Of a DNA stretch of 64,000 nt, positions 25,355-34,276 are shown one piece after another. How positions within the stretch are numbered: the stretch's first letter is position 1; every line of letters begins with the position of its first letter. Location: positions 1 through 64,000 of the forward strand of contig JAMLHL010000022.1 in NCBI GenBank assembly GCA_023957125.1, written 5' to 3'. Made by a program: the position numbers and the translations under genes. The DNA is from Chitinophagaceae bacterium. Lineage in GTDB: Bacteria > Bacteroidota > Bacteroidia > Chitinophagales > Chitinophagaceae. The notes beneath the pieces are model-generated. The model did no database searches, was not told the DNA's origin, and saw only the letters and a program-made list of their open reading frames with translations.

Positions 25355-27310
25355 ATGAATAAAAAATTGATTTTAATACCTGTTGTCTTTCTCGTGATTG
25401 CAGCAAGATCGCAAACATCCTCTCAAAAACTTTACCCGGTGATCTTTTCGGAAGTGACGGTAACCGATCCGTTTTGGAAACCCAAAATGCAGACGGTGGC
25501 TACTGCCACGCTGGACGCCTGTGTTCGTTATACACAGGAAAAAACCGGCAGGATCCGGAATTTTGAAAAAGCGGCTCAACGTTCCGGCAAACACGAAGGC
25601 ATCTTTTATGACGATTCGGATGTTTATAAAGCCATCGAAGCAATTGCATATTCGCTGAAAAATTATCCTAACCCCGAACTGGAAAGAAATACGGATGAAT
25701 GGATCCGGAAAATAGCTGCGGCCCAATTGCCCGATGGCTATCTGAATACTTACTACATTCTAACGGATATCAGTGAACGGTGGACGGATATGGATAAGCA
25801 TGAGGATTATTGCGCGGGTCACCTCATAGAAGCCGGGATCGCTTATTATAATACCACAGGTAAAGATCTTTTATTGCGTACGGCTATCCGGTTTGCAGAT
25901 CACATTGATTCTGTTTTCAGGCAGCAAAACAGGCCCTGGGTGAGCGGGCATCAGGAAATTGAGCTGGCGCTTATGAAGTTGTATCATCATACACACAATA
26001 TTAAATACCTGGAGCTCGCCGATTGGTTTCTGGAACAGAGAGGACGCGGATATGGAAAAGGAGCGATATGGGACAAATGGAAAGATCCGGATTACTGCCA
26101 GGACGGATTGCCGGTGAAAGATCAGCGAAAGATAACGGGCCATGCCGTCAGGGCCATGTATTTATACACCGGGGCTGCCGATGTGGCCGCGGTAACCAAC
26201 GATGCCGGTTATATCAACGCCATGGATTCGATCTGGGAGGATGTGGTATTTCATCACATGTACATCACCGGGGGTATCGGTGCGCAGGGTAGCAATGAGG
26301 GATTTGGAAAACCCTATGATCTGCCTAATGCATCGGCTTATTGTGAAACCTGTGCTTCTGTGGGGATGGTGTTTTGGAACCAACGGATGAACATGCTTTC
26401 CGGTGATGCTAAATATATAGATGTACTGGAAAGAAGTTTGTATAATGGGGCTCTGGATGGCGTATCTCTTTCCGGCGACCGGTTTTTTTATGGTAACCCC
26501 CTGGCCTCCTTCGGCGGTTATGGCCGTAGCGAATGGTTTGGCACGGCCTGTTGCCCGTCCAATATAGCCCGGTTGATAGGCGAACTGGGTAATTTTATCT
26601 ATGGAAAATCGGAAAATACTATTTGGGTTAATCTTTTTGTGGGTAGTGAAACTGAATTTCAAATGGGTAAAAATACAGTGGATCTTAAAATGGAAACCCG
26701 TTATCCCTGGAAAGGGGATGTGGAACTGGAAGTGACGCCTGCCAAAAAACAGGATTTCGAACTTCGCATTCGCCTCCCCGGATGGTTAACCACACCTGTT
26801 CCCGGCCGCCTGTATCGCTATGCCGGTGAAGAAGCGGAGCCGCCGGTATTGAAAGTAAACAGCAAGCCTGTTGTATATACGGTTGATCACGGGTACGCGG
26901 TAATTCGCCGAACCTGGAAAAAGGGCGACCGGGTAACGCTGCAGTTGCCTATGAAAGTGAGGAAGGTGGTCAGCGATCCTGCGGTGAAACAAAACGATAA
27001 TAGGGTGGCGCTTCAATATGGGCCGGTTGTTTATTGTATTGAAGGTGTGGATGTGGAAGCAGGGGCAGGGAACGTGATAATCCCGGCGGACACGAAGTTT
27101 GACGTTACATTTGAGCATTCTTTGCTGGGAGGGGTTAATACCCTGCATTTTGACGCCCCTGTTGTCAGCATCAGCGGAGACGGATCTTCGGTCTCTACGA
27201 TCCGTAAGAAAATTACCGCCATTCCGTATTTCAGTTGGAACAACCGTGGGGTAAGCGATATGCAGGTATGGTTACCCACAACGATCCAAAAGATCAGGAT
27301 TAATGATTAG
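25355..27310 (+). CDS. GH127 beta-L-arabinofuranosidase-like glycosidase, exported
   Basis: The 651-residue protein has a signal peptide (LILIPVVFLVIAARSQ) and a GH127 (DUF1680) (alpha/alpha)6 barrel followed by beta-sandwich domains. Zn-thiolate site elements known from the family are visible: Cys330, Glu331 and Cys333 in YCETCASVGM, and Cys399-Cys400 in FGTACCPSN, one of which is the nucleophile in the characterised enzyme. GH127 removes terminal beta-L-arabinofuranose; related families attack other plant glycans. The ATG at 25355 begins the signal peptide; upstream open frame crosses the dps terminator and is rejected. Confidence 0.85.
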   Translation: MNKKLILIPVVFLVIAARSQTSSQKLYPVIFSEVTVTDPFWKPKMQTVATATLDACVRYTQEKTGRIRNFEKAAQRSGKHEGIFYDDSDVYKAIEAIAYSLKNYPNPELERNTDEWIRKIAAAQLPDGYLNTYYILTDISERWTDMDKHEDYCAGHLIEAGIAYYNTTGKDLLLRTAIRFADHIDSVFRQQNRPWVSGHQEIELALMKLYHHTHNIKYLELADWFLEQRGRGYGKGAIWDKWKDPDYCQDGLPVKDQRKITGHAVRAMYLYTGAADVAAVTNDAGYINAMDSIWEDVVFHHMYITGGIGAQGSNEGFGKPYDLPNASAYCETCASVGMVFWNQRMNMLSGDAKYIDVLERSLYNGALDGVSLSGDRFFYGNPLASFGGYGRSEWFGTACCPSNIARLIGELGNFIYGKSENTIWVNLFVGSETEFQMGKNTVDLKMETRYPWKGDVELEVTPAKKQDFELRIRLPGWLTTPVPGRLYRYAGEEAEPPVLKVNSKPVVYTVDHGYAVIRRTWKKGDRVTLQLPMKVRKVVSDPAVKQNDNRVALQYGPVVYCIEGVDVEAGAGNVIIPADTKFDVTFEHSLLGGVNTLHFDAPVVSISGDGSSVSTIRKKITAIPYFSWNNRGVSDMQVWLPTTIQKIRIND

Positions 27311-27334
27311 CCGGGAAAAGAATAATTTTACCTG

Positions 27335-28495
27335 ATGGACCTGTCGTATATAATTAATGAACTGGGGGAAGAACGGGAGCAATACTTCAATGCGGTTGCG
27401 CCCCCTTTGATACAATCCAGCAATTTCGCTTTTAAAAAGGTTGAGGAGCTGCGCAGCCGTTTCAGGGATGAGTACAGTGGTTATATATACAGCCGTGGGT
27501 TGAATCCGACGGTTGATATACTGAGGAAAAAACTGGCTGCGCTGGATGAGGCGGAAGATTGCCTGGTATTCAACAGCGGCTCGTCTGCCATATTTGCGTC
27601 TGTGATGGCCAATGTTAACGCAGGAGATCACATTGTCTCTGTGGAGAAGCCCTATACCTGGGCGCAAAAATTGTTCAACAACCTGTTACCCCGATTTGGG
27701 GTAACTACCACGTATGTTGATGGAACACAAGTGGAAAATTTTGAAAAAGCCATCCTGCCCGATACGAAACTGATTTATCTTGAGTCGCCAAATTCCTGGA
27801 GCTATGAGTTACAGGATCTGGCGGCGGTGGCAGCACTGGCCAAATCGAAAGGAATTGTTACCATTTGCGACAACAGTTATTGCACACCTTTGTATCAGAA
27901 ACCGATCACATTGGGGATAGATATAGCCTTACAATCGGCCACAAAATATATCGGGGGGCACAGTGATGTAATCGGTGGGATTTTGTGTGGCAGCAGGCAA
28001 ATGATGTCGAAGATCTTTAAGGGGGAATATATGACTTCGGGTAACGGGATTTCTCCGTTTAACGCCTGGCTCCTGATCCGGGGTTTGAGAACGCTTCCCC
28101 TGCGTCTTCAAAAAGTAGCGGAGAACACAAAAAAGGTATTCGCTTTCCTGGAATCGCACCCCAAGGTAGAATCCGTAATATTTCCCTTTGACGAGCGCTT
28201 CCCCCAGTATCCTTTGGCCAAACAACAGATGCGGGACGCTTTCGGCCTGTTATCGTTTTATCTTGATGTAAAGAAGGTAGAAGATATTGAAAAATTTTGT
28301 GAAAATCTGCGTTGCATCCTGATGGCCATCAGTTGGGGCGGCTATGAATCATTGATAGTTCCCGCTTGTGCTTTTGTTCCTCCTGAAACGTACAATATCA
28401 GTAAAAGGTCGCATCGTATGCTGCGGCTTTACGTTGGACAGGAAGAACCGGATTACATTATCGGCGATCTGGCACAGGCGTTAAATAATATGTGA
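27335..28495 (+). CDS. Divergent trans-sulfuration-type PLP enzyme
   Basis: The 386-residue member of the Cys/Met metabolism PLP family has YIYSRGLNPT (phosphate contact) and LQSATKYIGGHSDVIGG with the PLP Lys. The usual aromatic active-site loop reads EKPYTWAQKLFN instead of the DxYGGTYRL form of the paralogue at 17304. It therefore retains PLP chemistry but probably has another substrate. It starts 24 bases after the GH127 stop codon, possibly in the same transcript. Candidate reactions include methionine gamma-lyase-like elimination; no substrate is claimed. Confidence 0.75.
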   Translation: MDLSYIINELGEEREQYFNAVAPPLIQSSNFAFKKVEELRSRFRDEYSGYIYSRGLNPTVDILRKKLAALDEAEDCLVFNSGSSAIFASVMANVNAGDHIVSVEKPYTWAQKLFNNLLPRFGVTTTYVDGTQVENFEKAILPDTKLIYLESPNSWSYELQDLAAVAALAKSKGIVTICDNSYCTPLYQKPITLGIDIALQSATKYIGGHSDVIGGILCGSRQMMSKIFKGEYMTSGNGISPFNAWLLIRGLRTLPLRLQKVAENTKKVFAFLESHPKVESVIFPFDERFPQYPLAKQQMRDAFGLLSFYLDVKKVEDIEKFCENLRCILMAISWGGYESLIVPACAFVPPETYNISKRSHRMLRLYVGQEEPDYIIGDLAQALNNM

Positions 28496-28587
28496 ACCGG
28501 TTTTGTCAAATGTTTTTTTAATCCAATATTTGTAATATAAACGGAACTTACATCCTTTCTGTAGAGGCAGGGTGGTTGCGGATATAA

Positions 28588-28595
28588 TAAATTTG
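28588..28595 (+). promoter_or_regulatory. -7 box abutting the TolC-like gene
   Basis: TAAATTTG matches TAnnTTTG exactly and ends four bases before the ATG at 28600. The same tight spacing occurs at nadE and the MBL hydrolase gene. Confidence 0.4.
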
Positions 28596-28599
28596 TTCC

Positions 28600-30060
28600 A
28601 TGAGAAAATTATTATGCGGGCTGGTTGTGCTTGCAACTTTAGCTGCTAATCCGGATATTTATGCACAGACGAATATAAACTGGGATCTCAGGAGATGTGT
28701 GGAATATGCGCTGGTTAACAACGTTTCTGTAAGACAGGCCGATATCCAGGCCCGGATCTCCGCTGTTGCGCTGAAGCAGAGCAGGCTGGAGCAGATCCCT
28801 GCGCTTAATTTTTCCGGTAGTCATGGTTTTTCATTTGGCCGCTCCCTGGATTATTCAACCAATGTATATACCGATAATAATGTAATGTATGAACAACTGG
28901 GATTGAATTCCCAGGTTACCCTGTTTAACTGGAACAGCCGGCGGAATACCATAAAATCCAACGAATTTAATTTTCAGGCGGACGAGGCAACGGTTGACAA
29001 GGCAAAAAACGACGTGGCTTTAAACGTAGCGCGCCAATATCTGTTGGTTTTACTGGATATTGAACAGGCTGAGGTTACGGAAGTTCAGCTTAGGCAAAGC
29101 CAGGCTCAGCATCAAAACACGCGTAAGCAGGTGGATGCCGGGGCGTTGCCGGAACTCAACGCCGCGGAATTAGAGGCGCAGGTAGCGAGAGACAGCGCTA
29201 ATCTGATCGGTGCGCAAACCCAGATTGAAGTGGACAAACTGGTGCTGAAAGCTTTAATTAATCTTCCGGCTGATGAACCTTTTGAACTGGCCGTTCCCCC
29301 GATAGAAGCAATACCCATTGATAATATTTTAGACGTTTCTCCGGAAGCCGTTTATGCTATGGCCATCCTTTCACAGCCGCAGATCAAGGTCAATAACCTG
29401 CGGCTATTGGCGGCTCAAAAAGGCTATGAAGCGGCAAAGGGGAGACAATATCCTTCGTTGTCTTTATTCGGACAGTTAGGCACGGCATTTAACAGCTCTT
29501 TTAAGTCTTTTAAAGAAACGAATCTTGGAGATCAGCTCACGCCGGCGTATATACTTGACGGAACGGAAAAAGTATATGTGTATTCTCCGGTGTCGGGGGT
29601 GGTCACCGGCAGGAAAAATTTCGGGCAGCTATGGGATGGTTACGGGAGACAGATTAAAAATAATTTTGGGCAGGGAATAGGCATCGGGCTAAGTATTCCG
29701 ATATTTAACGGATGGTCATTGCGTGCCGACATTGAGAGAGCTAAATGGGATTTAAAAAATAAGGAGCTGGCAATAGAGCAGGATACGCTCAAGCTTAAGC
29801 AGGATGTATATACAGCTTACAACCAGGCGCTGGGTTCGTTTCATACTTTCAGCGCCCGGGAAAAAGAAGTAGCCATTGCCGAACGTTCGTTTGAGCTGGC
29901 TTCGAAGAGATATGATATCGGTGCTATGCAAACCATTGAATGGCTCACCAATCAAAGTAATTTATTCAATGCAAGGATCAATAAGCTCATTGCACAATAT
30001 GATTATGTATTTAAGATGAAAGTGCTTGAATTTTACAAAGGACAGGGAATCAGGTTATAA
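28600..30060 (+). CDS. TolC-family outer-membrane efflux protein
   Basis: The 486-residue protein has a signal peptide (LLCGLVVLATLAANPDIYAQ) and two repeats of the outer-membrane-factor helical domain (about residues 28-230 and 260-480). The repeats have the typical periodic Ala/Gln-rich helices (LNVARQYLLVLLDIEQAE; QDVYTAYNQALGSF). It would form the outer-membrane channel of a tripartite exporter. It is followed after 17 bases by an HlyD-type adaptor, but no ABC or RND inner-membrane pump is present nearby. Confidence 0.9.
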   Translation: MRKLLCGLVVLATLAANPDIYAQTNINWDLRRCVEYALVNNVSVRQADIQARISAVALKQSRLEQIPALNFSGSHGFSFGRSLDYSTNVYTDNNVMYEQLGLNSQVTLFNWNSRRNTIKSNEFNFQADEATVDKAKNDVALNVARQYLLVLLDIEQAEVTEVQLRQSQAQHQNTRKQVDAGALPELNAAELEAQVARDSANLIGAQTQIEVDKLVLKALINLPADEPFELAVPPIEAIPIDNILDVSPEAVYAMAILSQPQIKVNNLRLLAAQKGYEAAKGRQYPSLSLFGQLGTAFNSSFKSFKETNLGDQLTPAYILDGTEKVYVYSPVSGVVTGRKNFGQLWDGYGRQIKNNFGQGIGIGLSIPIFNGWSLRADIERAKWDLKNKELAIEQDTLKLKQDVYTAYNQALGSFHTFSAREKEVAIAERSFELASKRYDIGAMQTIEWLTNQSNLFNARINKLIAQYDYVFKMKVLEFYKGQGIRL

Positions 30061-30077
30061 CTATTAAACAGTGTTTC

Positions 30078-31487
30078 ATGAATAAAAAACTGCTTTGGAT
30101 CATCATTGGTCTTGCCGCGTTGATCGTATTGCTGGTGGTGTTGAAAAAGAATGGGATCATTGGTAAGGAGGAGGGTATTAAGGTCTCTTCGGAGAAAGCG
30201 GTGTTGCGGGATATTACGGAAATTGTCACCGCCAGCGGTAAGATATATCCGGAAATAGAAGTCAAGATCAGCCCCGACGTATCGGGTGAAATAACCGAGT
30301 TAAACGTGGAAGAAGGCGATAGCGTAAGAAAAGGCCAGGTGCTGGCTCGTATTTATGCGGATATCTATGCCACTCAACGGGATCAGGCCGCCGCGATGGT
30401 CAGCGGGCAAAAATCACTGGTATCCAATGCGGAGGCGCAGTTAGAGGCGTTGAAGTCTTCCCTGGAATTGGCCCGGCTTAATTACGACCGCCAGAAACAA
30501 TTGGTGGATGATAAGGTGATCTCTGTGGCTGAGTTTGAGCAGGCCGTTAATACCCTGAAAACAGCGCAGGCAAACTATGACGCGGCTTTACAAAGCATTC
30601 GCAGCAACCAGGCCCAGGTAAAAAGCGCGGTAGCAAATTTAGAAAAAGCCAATAAGGATCTGAGCCGTACAGAATTACTTTCGCCGATGACGGGCGTTGT
30701 TTCTCTTCTAAATGTAAAAAAAGGAGAAAGAGTGGTAGGAAATTCTATGATGGCGGGTACGGAAATGATGCGCATTGCAGATATCAGTGTATATGAGATC
30801 AGGGTGGAAGTAGGAGAAAATGATATCCAGAAAATTGATTTGGGCGACACTGCCGTTATTGAAGTGGACGCATATAATAACCGGAAGTTTAAAGGACTGG
30901 TTACGAAAATTGCCAGCAGCCAGAAAGGAGCGGCTGCCCAAACTACAGCTTCTTTAAGCACTTCAACCGATGTTACTAATTATGAGGTGAGGATCCGTAT
31001 TCTCCGCGATTCTTATGCTGATCTGTTAGATCCTTCAAAACCAAAGAAGTTCCCCTTTCGCCCCGGCATGAGCGCCAGCGCTGATATACAAACAAGAACA
31101 CACCGGAATGTGCTTTCTGTTCCTATTAACGCTGTAACCACCCGCGCTAAGAATGATACCGCCAGCGAAGGCGCCAAAGTAAAAGAAGTTAAAAAAGCAG
31201 GCGCTCAATCAACAGGGGGAGCGGCTGGTAATAATGGCAGCGATCGCATCGCTTCCGGTTCAGATGATTTATTGGAAGTGGTTTTTGTGCTGCAAAAAGA
31301 CAATACCGTAAAACTGGTACCGGTGAAGACCGGTATCCAGGATATCAACAATATTGAGATTACCGGAGGGTTAAACGAAGGCGATGAAGTAATAACAGGC
31401 CCATATACCATCGTAAGTAAAACCCTGAAAAATAAAACCACGGTGAAGGTGGTGCCAAGAGGACAGCTTTTTGAAACCGGTCAGTAA
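30078..31487 (+). CDS. HlyD/MacA-type periplasmic adaptor
   Basis: The 469-residue membrane-fusion protein has an N-terminal anchor (LWIIIGLAALIVLLVVL), a lipoyl half-motif (ISPDVSGEITELNVEEGDSVRKGQVLARI), and a long alpha-hairpin (about residues 95-210). The second lipoyl half (LLSPMTGVVSLLNVKKGERV) and beta-barrel parts follow. It bridges an inner-membrane transporter to the TolC partner encoded just upstream. A low-complexity Ala/Gly/Lys insert lies near residues 355-395. The matching ABC permease (MacB-like) is absent; the next gene is gpsA. Confidence 0.9.
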   Translation: MNKKLLWIIIGLAALIVLLVVLKKNGIIGKEEGIKVSSEKAVLRDITEIVTASGKIYPEIEVKISPDVSGEITELNVEEGDSVRKGQVLARIYADIYATQRDQAAAMVSGQKSLVSNAEAQLEALKSSLELARLNYDRQKQLVDDKVISVAEFEQAVNTLKTAQANYDAALQSIRSNQAQVKSAVANLEKANKDLSRTELLSPMTGVVSLLNVKKGERVVGNSMMAGTEMMRIADISVYEIRVEVGENDIQKIDLGDTAVIEVDAYNNRKFKGLVTKIASSQKGAAAQTTASLSTSTDVTNYEVRIRILRDSYADLLDPSKPKKFPFRPGMSASADIQTRTHRNVLSVPINAVTTRAKNDTASEGAKVKEVKKAGAQSTGGAAGNNGSDRIASGSDDLLEVVFVLQKDNTVKLVPVKTGIQDINNIEITGGLNEGDEVITGPYTIVSKTLKNKTTVKVVPRGQLFETGQ

Positions 31488-31513
31488 AACGGTTCTGTAA
31501 AACGAATTTTATT

Positions 31514-32551
31514 ATGCAGTTTGGAGTTATTGGTAGTGGAAGCTGGGGAACTGCCCTGGCAAAAATGTTAACGGATAATGGATTAGCAATCAACTGGTGC
31601 GTTCGCAATGACGGGATTGCGAAACATATTATAAAGCGACGCCACAATCCGAACTACCTGCAATCGGTAACCTTTGACACCGGTTTATTGTCTTTGTTTA
31701 CCAATCCAAGGCAAGTTTTTTCCGCGTCAGATCACATTGTTATTGTAACGCCCTCCGCTTATGTGATACAGCAATTTTCAGGTATTACTACCAAAGATCT
31801 GGCAGATAAAAAGATCATTTCGGCTGTCAAGGGTATTCTGCCTCAGCAAAACTTATTATTGAATGATTATCTGAAAAAGCGGTACGGCTTCGGGATTGAG
31901 GGATATTATACCGTCATGGGGCCCTGCCACGCAGAGGAAGTAGCTGCAGAAAGATTGTCTTATCTTACTTTATCCGGAACCAAAGCGGCCGCCACCAAAA
32001 AAATAGCCGCCTGCTTTACCACGTCTTATATCAATACCATTGTTAACCAGGATATTTACGGCGTTCAATATGCTGCTATCCTTAAAAATATTTATGCTGT
32101 TGCTGCGGGAATGGCGCAGGGTTTGGGTTATGGCGATAATTTTTTAAGCGTATTGATCGCGAACAGCGCCGATGAAATGGCAGGTTTTTTACGCAGGGTA
32201 GGCATACGAAATATAAAAGTGGGTATTCATACCGCAGCCGGCGCTTCCGAAAACAGGAAATCGCCCAACTATGCAGCTTCGGTTTACCTGGGAGATCTGT
32301 TGGTTACCTGCTACTCCCTGTTCAGCCGCAACAGGAATTTTGGAACGCTGATCGGAAAAGGTTATTCGGTGAGCGCGGCTCAAACGGATATGAAAATGGT
32401 AGCCGAGGGATATAATGCTTCCCGCAGCATACACAATCTGAATATGGAAATCGGCGCCGATATGCCCATCGCCGAAAACATTTACCAGGTATTATGGAAG
32501 AAGCTTTCGCCGCGCATAGCGTATAAATATATAGAAGACAGTTTGGTATAA
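31514..32551 (+). CDS. gpsA: NAD(P)H-dependent glycerol-3-phosphate dehydrogenase
   Basis: The 345-residue enzyme reduces dihydroxyacetone phosphate to sn-glycerol-3-phosphate, the head-group precursor for phospholipids. The N-terminal Rossmann motif GSGSWGTALAKML (from residue 7), the VMGPCHAEEVA substrate segment and the catalytic Lys in YAAILKNIYAVAAGMAQGLG are visible. The start is 26 bases after the adaptor stop, so read-through transcription is possible. It ends two bases from the convergent HAD phosphatase gene. Confidence 0.9.
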   Translation: MQFGVIGSGSWGTALAKMLTDNGLAINWCVRNDGIAKHIIKRRHNPNYLQSVTFDTGLLSLFTNPRQVFSASDHIVIVTPSAYVIQQFSGITTKDLADKKIISAVKGILPQQNLLLNDYLKKRYGFGIEGYYTVMGPCHAEEVAAERLSYLTLSGTKAAATKKIAACFTTSYINTIVNQDIYGVQYAAILKNIYAVAAGMAQGLGYGDNFLSVLIANSADEMAGFLRRVGIRNIKVGIHTAAGASENRKSPNYAASVYLGDLLVTCYSLFSRNRNFGTLIGKGYSVSAAQTDMKMVAEGYNASRSIHNLNMEIGADMPIAENIYQVLWKKLSPRIAYKYIEDSLV

Positions 32552-32553
32552 TA

Positions 32554-33168
32554 TTAAAAGCCGATGTCGAGAATACTCATTCCGGGCTTGATGTGAATGC
32601 CTTTTAAACCTGCCGATGCCGCTCCTTCTATGTTAAGGGCAGAATCGTCTATGAAAACGGTTCGCGACGGATCCAGTTTCTTTTCATCAATGATCTGTTC
32701 ATATGATTCTTTGTCTGGCTTCCGTTTTCCCAGGAGGTGTGAATAATAGGCCGTTTCAAAATGGTCATCGAAGGTTTTCCCTTTAAAAGCATCTTCATAA
32801 ATCTTTCTGAAAGTGGACAGGTGTAAAGCATTCGTATTGCTGAACAGGAACAGGCGGTATTTGCTTTTAAGCCGGTTCAGCAACAATATCCGTTCTTCCG
32901 GGAAATAGCCCAGCATTGCGTTCCATGCGGTTATCAGTTGCTCATCCGTTAGTGGTAATCCTGCGAGGTTCCGGAGAGATTCAAGAAATTCGGTATTTGA
33001 GATGGCGCCTATTTCGTAATCCTTAAAAAAAGACGATACGTTGCCGTGCCGGAAAAGAGTGTTATAGTCTTTTACCCCCAAAGCGGTAAAATGCTGTTCC
33101 GCACGCGGCATGTCTAAGGTAAGAAGAACCCCGCCTAAATCGAAGATCAGGTTGTCAACGTTTTCCAT
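32554..33168 (-). CDS. HAD-superfamily phosphatase (YihX-like)
   Basis: The 204-residue HAD hydrolase has motif I NLIFDLGGVLLTLD, motif II FLFSNTNA, motif III Lys in GKRKPDKESYE, and motif IV VFIDDSALNIEGA. The alpha-helical cap fits the subfamily IA group that includes YihX/alpha-D-glucose-1-phosphate phosphatase. Note FDLGG: motif I lacks the second Asp of the usual DxD in this subgroup, as is normal for the YihX/epoxide-hydrolase N-terminal branch. The ATG at 33168 is preferred; the frame extends 29 codons upstream without conserved sequence. Confidence 0.8.
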   Translation of the reverse strand: MENVDNLIFDLGGVLLTLDMPRAEQHFTALGVKDYNTLFRHGNVSSFFKDYEIGAISNTEFLESLRNLAGLPLTDEQLITAWNAMLGYFPEERILLLNRLKSKYRLFLFSNTNALHLSTFRKIYEDAFKGKTFDDHFETAYYSHLLGKRKPDKESYEQIIDEKKLDPSRTVFIDDSALNIEGAASAGLKGIHIKPGMSILDIGF

Positions 33169-33251
33169 AGCCCAAAAATAAGGACTTTCGACGCTTGAAA
33201 TCCCCGGATTCTTGACCGGGGCGATCCGCCAATCCCAAATCAGGTTTAAGA

Positions 33252-33920
33252 TCATTTCAAAAGAGGTTCAAATGCTTTTTGCCAGATCGCATACCCGTTC
33301 CTGTTCATGTGCAACATGTCTTCTCTGAATAATTCTTCTCTTGGTTTTCCGTTGTCATCAACCATTAGATGATACACATCCAGAAAAGCGCTTTGTTTGT
33401 CCTTTTTAAGTAATTCTTTTATAGTATAATTGCCCTTATCCATTTTCAGCATGAGGTGTTCCCGGCTGGGACTGGGCTTCATGGAAATATACAACACGGG
33501 TACCCGGGGGTATTTTTCCCGGATCATACCAAAGAGCGTGATGAATCTTTGGGCAACGGTTAGTCCGCTAACCGTATCGGATGCCGCCAGGTCATTTTCT
33601 CCGCAGTAGATAACAATCTGTTTGGGATGGTAAGGCACAACGATATCGTTGAAATAATGAATCAGATCCGGCAGCGTTGACCCCCCGAAACCCCGGTTGA
33701 GGATGCGGTGAGAAGGAAAATAATCCTGAACATCTTTCCACATCGTAAAGGAAGAACTCCCGATAAACAGCACGGCATTCTTAGGTGGAGACTGAATACT
33801 GTCGGCTTGTTTGAATCGTTGAATATCCTTATAAAAACGAGGTTGCTGAGCCTGCACAGTCATGGCGCCGCCGAGAAACAGCAGCAACCAGGCCTTTTTT
33901 CTTAAGATTTGTATTCGCAT
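33252..33920 (-). CDS. SGNH/GDSL hydrolase, exported
   Basis: The 222-residue protein has a signal peptide (KAWLLLFLGGAMTVQAQQ), block I variant VLFIGSSSFTMW (GSSS in place of GDSL), block II GFGGSTLPDL, block III YCGENDLA with the oxyanion Asn, and block V EDMLHMNRNGY with the catalytic Asp/His. This form resembles the PAF-acetylhydrolase-like SGNH lipases. Substrate unknown, likely an acyl or acetyl ester in the periplasm. Distinct from the SGNH protein at 10335, with which it shares only the fold. Confidence 0.8.
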   Translation of the reverse strand: MRIQILRKKAWLLLFLGGAMTVQAQQPRFYKDIQRFKQADSIQSPPKNAVLFIGSSSFTMWKDVQDYFPSHRILNRGFGGSTLPDLIHYFNDIVVPYHPKQIVIYCGENDLAASDTVSGLTVAQRFITLFGMIREKYPRVPVLYISMKPSPSREHLMLKMDKGNYTIKELLKKDKQSAFLDVYHLMVDDNGKPREELFREDMLHMNRNGYAIWQKAFEPLLK

Positions 33921-34021
33921 GATTCCGGTTTATGATATGCAAGTATTAAATACGGGGTCTAATTTAAATCATTTTTACCCGGGTTAGTATTTTTTAAATT
34001 ATCTGTTTTTTGCAGCATGTT

Positions 34022-34184
34022 GTGAGGTCGCCCGGAGGCGACAAGAGAATGATGTGAGGCGAAGACGCCTCCCATAGCGGCAATAGTTCCATAGCGGCAC
34101 CAATGCATGCAGCGCTTATGTATTTGTGCTGCGCGTGGCGTCTTCGCCGCGCGTTTGTTTGTTGTCGCCTCCGGGCGACCTCCC
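34022..34184. repeat. Four-palindrome inverted element (REP/BIME-type)
   Basis: The gap 33921-34276 contains no gene but a nested inverted repeat. Perfect 21-base outer arms (34024-34044 and 34162-34182) each contain a hairpin of the form GTCGCC-CGGA-GGCGAC. A perfect inner pair, GGCGAAGACGCC (34058-34069) and its complement (34137-34148), is also made of hairpins. A central direct repeat CCATAGCGGCA (34072 and 34089) and a GCAGC/GCTGC stem (34109-34132) complete it. On the left side both palindromes are preceded by GTGAGG. Confidence 0.85.
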
Positions 34185-34276
34185 TCCCTCTTTTCTACGG
34201 CACCCAAACAAAACTTAATTATATTTACGGCATACAATCTGTAAAGAATCGCGATGCGATCACAAAGCGTATAAAT

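Noticed and set aside
34103..34276. N-terminal extension of the FAD oxidoreductase from an ATG at 34103
   Set aside because: It would translate the palindromic element; the twin-Arg signal starts at the TTG at 34277.
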